DNA of 9,312 bases from JBKBXU01 sp046313675 (GTDB lineage: Bacteria > Bacteroidota > Bacteroidia > Cytophagales > Cytophagaceae): positions 1-9,312 of the forward strand of contig JBKBXU010000181.1 of NCBI GenBank assembly GCA_046313675.1. The letters run 5' to 3'. Both the position numbers and the translations under genes were made by a program. Of the stretch, positions 7,076-9,312 are shown piece after piece (position 1 is the first letter of the stretch; the number at the start of each line of letters is the position of its first letter). The notes beneath the pieces were generated by a model. It was not told the DNA's origin and did not search any database. It worked only from the letters and a program-made list of their open reading frames with translations.

Positions 7076-7111
7076 TTTGTAAATGTAGTTGGCAAAGCCA
7101 AATGTAACAAA
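7076..7111. repeat. Interrupted inverted repeat over the methyltransferase promoter
   Basis: Inner arms TTGGC (7089-7093) and GCCAA (7097-7101) are exact around AAA, and outer arms TTTGT (7076-7080) and ACAAA (7107-7111) are also exact. The dyad covers the predicted -7 box and start region, so it could be an operator. Confidence 0.4.
7099..7106 (-). promoter_or_regulatory. Candidate methyltransferase promoter -7 box, TACATTTG
   Basis: The minus strand reads TACATTTG, an exact TAnnTTTG match, 23 bases upstream of the ATG at 7075. No good -33 TTTG is seen, only a T-rich stretch about 24-30 bases further upstream. The leader would be short, about 16 bases. Confidence 0.5.
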
Positions 7112-7151
7112 CTCTTTTCAGCTTATGTTAAAAAAATAAAGGGTAAAAGAT

Positions 7152-7523
7152 ATGGATAGGTACACGGAGGACAAAGGACATCTTATTGACATTATGCGTT
7201 CCATAGAAGAGATAAACGGATATCTCGGAGATGCTAGCTTTGAAGACTTTTCATCCAGAGAAAATATGCGCCAACAAGTATATTACATGTTGCAAACCAT
7301 AGGAGGAGCGTCAAGGCTTTTGTCAGATGAATTTAAAGATAAATACAGAGACGTAGACTGGGATGTATTGTACAACCTGAGTTTTGCTGCGTATAATATA
7401 GAAGGGGAAATTGAGGCTAGCCCGGTTTGGTACATCATAAAAGAAGACCTTTCAATGCTACACGATCAGGTTTCTGATCTGGTCACGGTATTGGAAGATA
7501 AAGATGATGATTTTATGTATTAA
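7152..7523 (+). CDS. HepT/DUF86-like HEPN protein with degenerate active site
   Basis: Small acidic all-helical protein (123 aa) that fits the HepT-like (DUF86) HEPN family, normally the RNase toxin of a HEPN/MNT pair. Family features: M-R-S-I-E-E-I-N-G-Y-L (15-25), M-L-Q-T-I-G-G-A-S-R-L-L-S-D-E (46-60), K-Y-R-D-V-D-W (64-70) and V-W-x-x-I-K-E-D-L (92-100). Aligned without gaps between Trp70 and Trp93 to the consensus I know, the catalytic Arg is Ser77, the catalytic His is Asn82, and the Tyr that is adenylylated by the MNT partner is Glu84. So R-x4-H-x-Y is gone and RNase activity is unlikely. No nucleotidyltransferase gene flanks it; neighbours are a divergent methyltransferase and a hotdog thioesterase. 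It may be a structural or regulatory descendant. The domain call is from memory of the family. Confidence 0.75.
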   Translation: MDRYTEDKGHLIDIMRSIEEINGYLGDASFEDFSSRENMRQQVYYMLQTIGGASRLLSDEFKDKYRDVDWDVLYNLSFAAYNIEGEIEASPVWYIIKEDLSMLHDQVSDLVTVLEDKDDDFMY

Positions 7524-7529
7524 AAGGAG

Positions 7530-7553
7530 CCCCGGCCAGAAATCTGGTTGGGG
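7530..7553 (+). terminator. Strong 11-bp hairpin after the HEPN gene, no T-run
   Basis: CCCCGGCCAGA (7530-7540) pairs along its full length with TCTGGTTGGGG (7543-7553) as RNA, counting two G-U pairs; the innermost A-U pair would open to give a four-base loop. It starts seven bases after the HEPN stop. The G-U pairs would be C-A mismatches in the opposite transcript, so it is directional. The A-rich tail lacks the U-tract of an intrinsic terminator, so it may instead protect a 3' end. Confidence 0.5.
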
Positions 7554-7561
7554 ATCCATAA

Positions 7562-7793
7562 AAAGATAAAATACTTGCACCTTTAATTAAAGCAGAAGCG
7601 GTGTTTACCATTCTGGCAGTAGGGATTCTCACCTTTTTTCTGATAAAAATGACTCTGGGCAAAAGATTTCCTAAAATATCCAGACATAAAATTATTTCTT
7701 TATTCTTTGTTGATTTCACTAATTTTAGGTTCAATAATATTGATACTCTTTTATTATTTATTATCCTATTCATTAATTAGGGCAAATTTTTAA
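7562..7793 (+). pseudogene. Possible frame-broken small two-TM protein
   Basis: The 272 bases between the HEPN and thioesterase genes hold no intact gene I can name. One frame, open at 7562-7780 and possibly starting at GTG 7601, encodes a hydrophobic segment V-F-T-I-L-A-V-G-I-L-T-F-F-L-I-K. The next frame (+1) is open at 7653-7793 and encodes L-W-A-K-D-F-L-K-Y-P then about 25 hydrophobic residues and S-L-I-R-A-N-F-stop. Joined by one frameshift around 7645-7660 they would make a small two-TM protein of about 60-75 residues ending three bases before the thioesterase ATG. Neither frame has a good start. AT-rich DNA easily gives hydrophobic frames, and a competing 86-codon frame is open on the minus strand, so this is weak. 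Confidence 0.25.
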
Positions 7794-7795
7794 CT

Positions 7796-8182
7796 ATGAC
7801 CATCGAAGAAAAAATAAACTCCAGCATTACAAGTATTTTTAAAGCTGTTTTTCCAAACACTACCAATCATTATGACACACTATTTGGAGGAACGGCCATG
7901 CAAATGATGGATGAGGTAGCTTTTATTACGGCAACTCGCTTTTGCCGAAAAAAAATGGTCACGGTGTGCTCTGATAAAATAAACTTTACCAAACCCATAC
8001 CCTCAGGCACCATAATTGAATTAATTGGAAAAGTTAGCCGCGTTGGAAGAACAAGTATGGATGTTTCTGTGGAAATTTTCGTGGAAGAGATGTTTAACGA
8101 TAAAAGAGAGAAAGCGATTACCGGCTCTTTCACCTTTGTTGCCATAGATGAAAATAAAAAGCCAGTGGCAATACTGGAATAA
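7796..8182 (+). CDS. Acyl-CoA thioesterase, single hotdog domain
   Basis: Hydrolyses acyl-CoA esters to free acid and CoA in the cytoplasm; likely roles are fatty-acid turnover and CoA recovery. The 128 residues form one hotdog domain of the YciA/cytosolic acyl-CoA hydrolase type. Visible motifs are N-H-Y-D-T-L-F-G-G (24-32) with the conserved Asn24, M-M-D-E-V-A (37-42) with Asp39 on the hotdog helix, I-N-F-T-K-P-I-P-S-G (63-72), and V-G-R-T-S-M-D-V (82-90). No signal peptide or TM segment is seen. The length is typical for a single-domain member that assembles as an oligomer. The ATG at 7796 has no clear Shine-Dalgarno site, but the preceding stop is close and the domain starts soon after. 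A bidirectional terminator follows within two bases of the stop. Chain-length preference cannot be read. Confidence 0.9.
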   Translation: MTIEEKINSSITSIFKAVFPNTTNHYDTLFGGTAMQMMDEVAFITATRFCRKKMVTVCSDKINFTKPIPSGTIIELIGKVSRVGRTSMDVSVEIFVEEMFNDKREKAITGSFTFVAIDENKKPVAILE

Positions 8183-8183
8183 A

Positions 8184-8211
8184 AAAAGCACCCCTGTTAC
8201 GAGGTGCTTTT
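8184..8211. terminator. Bidirectional intrinsic terminator between convergent genes
   Basis: AAAAGCACC (8184-8192) pairs exactly with GGTGCTTTT (8203-8211) around a ten-base loop. A-runs on the left and T-runs on the right give a T-tract on either strand. It lies just after the thioesterase stop and 22 bases beyond the stop of the convergent lipoprotein gene, so it can end both transcripts. Confidence 0.85.
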
Positions 8212-8232
8212 CCCTAATACAAAATGAAAAAA

Positions 8233-8664
8233 CTAGTTTGCAGAAACAAATCTAAGTTCGTGCTTATGAGCTCCATGCTCCTCAACTACCCATAGCTCAT
8301 TTTTTGTAAGCCTTAGTATTTTGAACTCTTCTTTTTCCCCATCATCAAAGGTTAAGACAAGGTGCTCTTTTGATGAATCAAAACTCCATGTTCCCTTTTC
8401 AATATCTGAATGATCATCATGGGTATGTGTCCAGGTAAACGCATCATCCTTTTTTATATCAAGAATTTCTACTTCATCAGCATCAAGCTCTTCCTTTACA
8501 CCATCATCATAAATTTCAGCCAATTTCCATGTATTGGTAATACGGCCTTTCTTTGAAGCTAAACTAAAATTAGGACCTTCCTCATACTTACCACAGGAAG
8601 ACATCGCGGCAGAAAATGCAATTAAGAAAGCAACCGCCATTAAAAATAAATTTGTTCTTTTCAT
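8233..8664 (-). CDS. Lipocalin-like lipoprotein, paralogue 1, His/Asp-rich
   Basis: Predicted lipoprotein of 143 residues. The signal peptide is M-K-R-T followed by a hydrophobic core, with lipobox A-M-S-S-C and lipidated Cys24. The mature start C-G-K-Y-E-E-G-P has Lys at +3 and acidic residues at +5/+6, resembling the surface-export signals of Bacteroidetes lipoproteins. The body fits small lipocalin-like domains: W-K-L (46-48), G-T-W-S-F-D (91-96), F-K-I-L-R-L-T-K-N-E-L-W (114-125). A loop with H-T-H-D-D-H-S-D (80-87) and a tail H-G-A-H-K-H (130-135) could bind metal; the neighbouring paralogue lacks both. The ATG at 8664 is chosen over the in-frame start 48 bases upstream because it gives a proper signal peptide. 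A palindrome lies beside its likely promoter. Function unknown. Confidence 0.85.
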   Translation of the reverse strand: MKRTNLFLMAVAFLIAFSAAMSSCGKYEEGPNFSLASKKGRITNTWKLAEIYDDGVKEELDADEVEILDIKKDDAFTWTHTHDDHSDIEKGTWSFDSSKEHLVLTFDDGEKEEFKILRLTKNELWVVEEHGAHKHELRFVSAN

Positions 8665-8708
8665 CGTCTTATTTTTTATTTTTTTTGCCCTGCAAGATAA
8701 TAAGCTTT

Positions 8709-8731
8709 CCAATATAATGCAACAGTGTTGC
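8709..8731 (-). promoter_or_regulatory. Possible promoter and operator palindrome for lipoprotein paralogue 1
   Basis: The minus strand carries TATATTGG (complement of 8709-8716), one mismatch from TAnnTTTG, about 45 bases upstream of the ATG at 8664. Directly upstream is the perfect 13-base palindrome GCAACA-C-TGTTGC (8719-8731), placed in the -7/-33 spacer like a repressor operator. No -33 box is evident. Confidence 0.4.
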
Positions 8732-8856
8732 GACTTGTGTTAAAGAAAATTATTTCTTCTGCGAATTAATGTATTATGCCATGATTTTATGTGAAATAAC
8801 TAAATCGAATTATTAGAAAAGACGAGCGGGATAATAATAAACACAAAAAAAATCTC

Positions 8857-9279
8857 TTAGTCTACGGCTACATATCGACGCTCCTCTTTATGGACGCCAT
8901 CCACATCCTCCAGCCAAAGCTCCTTCTTTTTCAATCTAAGAATTTTAGAGGTATAAATATTACCTTGTCTATCGACTATAACTAAATGCTCCTTTGTCTC
9001 ATCGAAGCTCCAGGTTCCCCAAAGCATAGAGGTGGAGCCTCTATATCCGATTACACTATGTTCTTTGGTAAGTTCTATAAGGTAAACATCATCCGAAATC
9101 AGGGATTGTTTAATGCCATTTTCAAATTTTTCATTAAGCTTCCACTTATTGCATATCCTTCCTTTTTTTGATGCTAAACTAAATTTAGGCCCTTCCTCAT
9201 ATTTTCCACATGAAGAAATACCCATTAGCATAATAAAAAACAAAGGAAAAACCTTTAAACAATAGCCTGGTTTACTCAC
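8857..9279 (-). CDS. Lipocalin-like lipoprotein, paralogue 2
   Basis: Tandem paralogue of the previous gene, 140 residues. The signal peptide ends in lipobox M-G-I-S-S-C with Cys24, and the next part, C-G-K-Y-E-E-G-P-x-F-S-L-A-S-K-K-G-R-I, is nearly identical to paralogue 1. W-K-L (46-48), G-T-W-S-F-D-E-T-K-E-H-L-V and K-I-L-R-L-K-K-K-E-L-W also match. The middle (about 50-85) has diverged and the His cluster is absent. The frame runs to a GTG at 9279 with a stop just upstream. GTG is taken as the start because it yields a normal signal peptide; inner ATGs fall too close to the lipobox. The gap between the two genes is 192 bases, so each probably has its own promoter. Function unknown. Confidence 0.82.
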   Translation of the reverse strand: MSKPGYCLKVFPLFFIMLMGISSCGKYEEGPKFSLASKKGRICNKWKLNEKFENGIKQSLISDDVYLIELTKEHSVIGYRGSTSMLWGTWSFDETKEHLVIVDRQGNIYTSKILRLKKKELWLEDVDGVHKEERRYVAVD

Positions 9280-9312
9280 AAAAAAATATAACTTCTATAC
9301 GTTCGCTGCTTT

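Noticed and set aside
7152..7523. HEPN gene as half of a working HepT/MntA toxin-antitoxin pair
   Set aside because: No nucleotidyltransferase gene lies on either side and the catalytic residues appear replaced.
7513..7773. Open minus-strand frame of 86 codons between HEPN and thioesterase genes
   Set aside because: It overlaps the HEPN 3' end, lacks a ribosome site or promoter, and matches no family I know. Its last 30 codons look fairly protein-like, so it is rejected only weakly.
8743..8758. AAGAAA-ATTA-TTTCTT dyad as a second operator
   Set aside because: The arms contain only A, G, T and C in low-complexity runs within AT-rich DNA, so chance is likely. Kept only as a side note to the better palindrome at 8719-8731.
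1..9312. Mobile element, prophage, CRISPR array or defence island
   Set aside because: No transposase, integrase, terminal inverted repeats, direct-repeat array, phage genes or nuclease/helicase cluster is visible; most genes are ordinary chromosomal families.

Overview
The window looks like a chromosomal stretch from an AT-rich Bacteroidetes bacterium, probably Cytophagales-like. This rests on several traits: the paralogous lipoproteins beginning C-G-K-Y-E-E-G-P, the NPEYGER version of the RNA-methylase motif, promoter-like TAnnTTTG boxes, and the weak or absent Shine-Dalgarno sites before most genes. It reads mostly as housekeeping and signalling genes in short units, not as a phage, island or defence locus. 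No insertion sequence, CRISPR array, tRNA or rRNA gene was seen.

Layout. Positions 1-1890 (+) hold a two-component pair: an OmpR-type response regulator cut by the left edge and a two-TM sensor histidine kinase, overlapping by 14 bases and followed by a hairpin terminator. Positions 1998-2564 (-) encode a stand-alone CheB-type methylesterase domain with a clear promoter and ribosome binding site. A doubtful small ORF faces away from it. Positions 2882-3631 (-) encode a J-domain protein with four predicted TM segments. Divergent from it, 3781-4977 (+) is a metallophosphoesterase gene cut by two in-frame stops (TAA, then TAG two codons later). Its 3' end abuts a diacylglycerol/sphingosine-kinase-like lipid kinase (4978-5868, -), which lies downstream of a THUMP-type RNA methyltransferase (5903-7075, -). 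Positions 7152-7523 (+) encode a HepT/DUF86-like HEPN protein whose catalytic R and H appear to be lost and which has no nucleotidyltransferase partner. A 272-base stretch with a strong hairpin and an apparently frame-broken small membrane ORF follows, then a hotdog acyl-CoA thioesterase (7796-8182, +) with a bidirectional terminator. Positions 8233-9279 (-) hold two tandem paralogous lipocalin-like lipoproteins.

How the genes relate. Only the regulator/kinase pair forms an obvious functional unit. The methyltransferase and lipid kinase may be co-transcribed, but a terminator-like hairpin lies between them. The lipoproteins are a local duplication. The rest are independent genes. I did not find a convincing new multi-gene system. 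The best leads are the doubly interrupted phosphoesterase, the apparently dead orphan HEPN protein, a possible small RNA between the kinase and cheB, and the His-rich loop and operator-like palindrome of the first lipoprotein.
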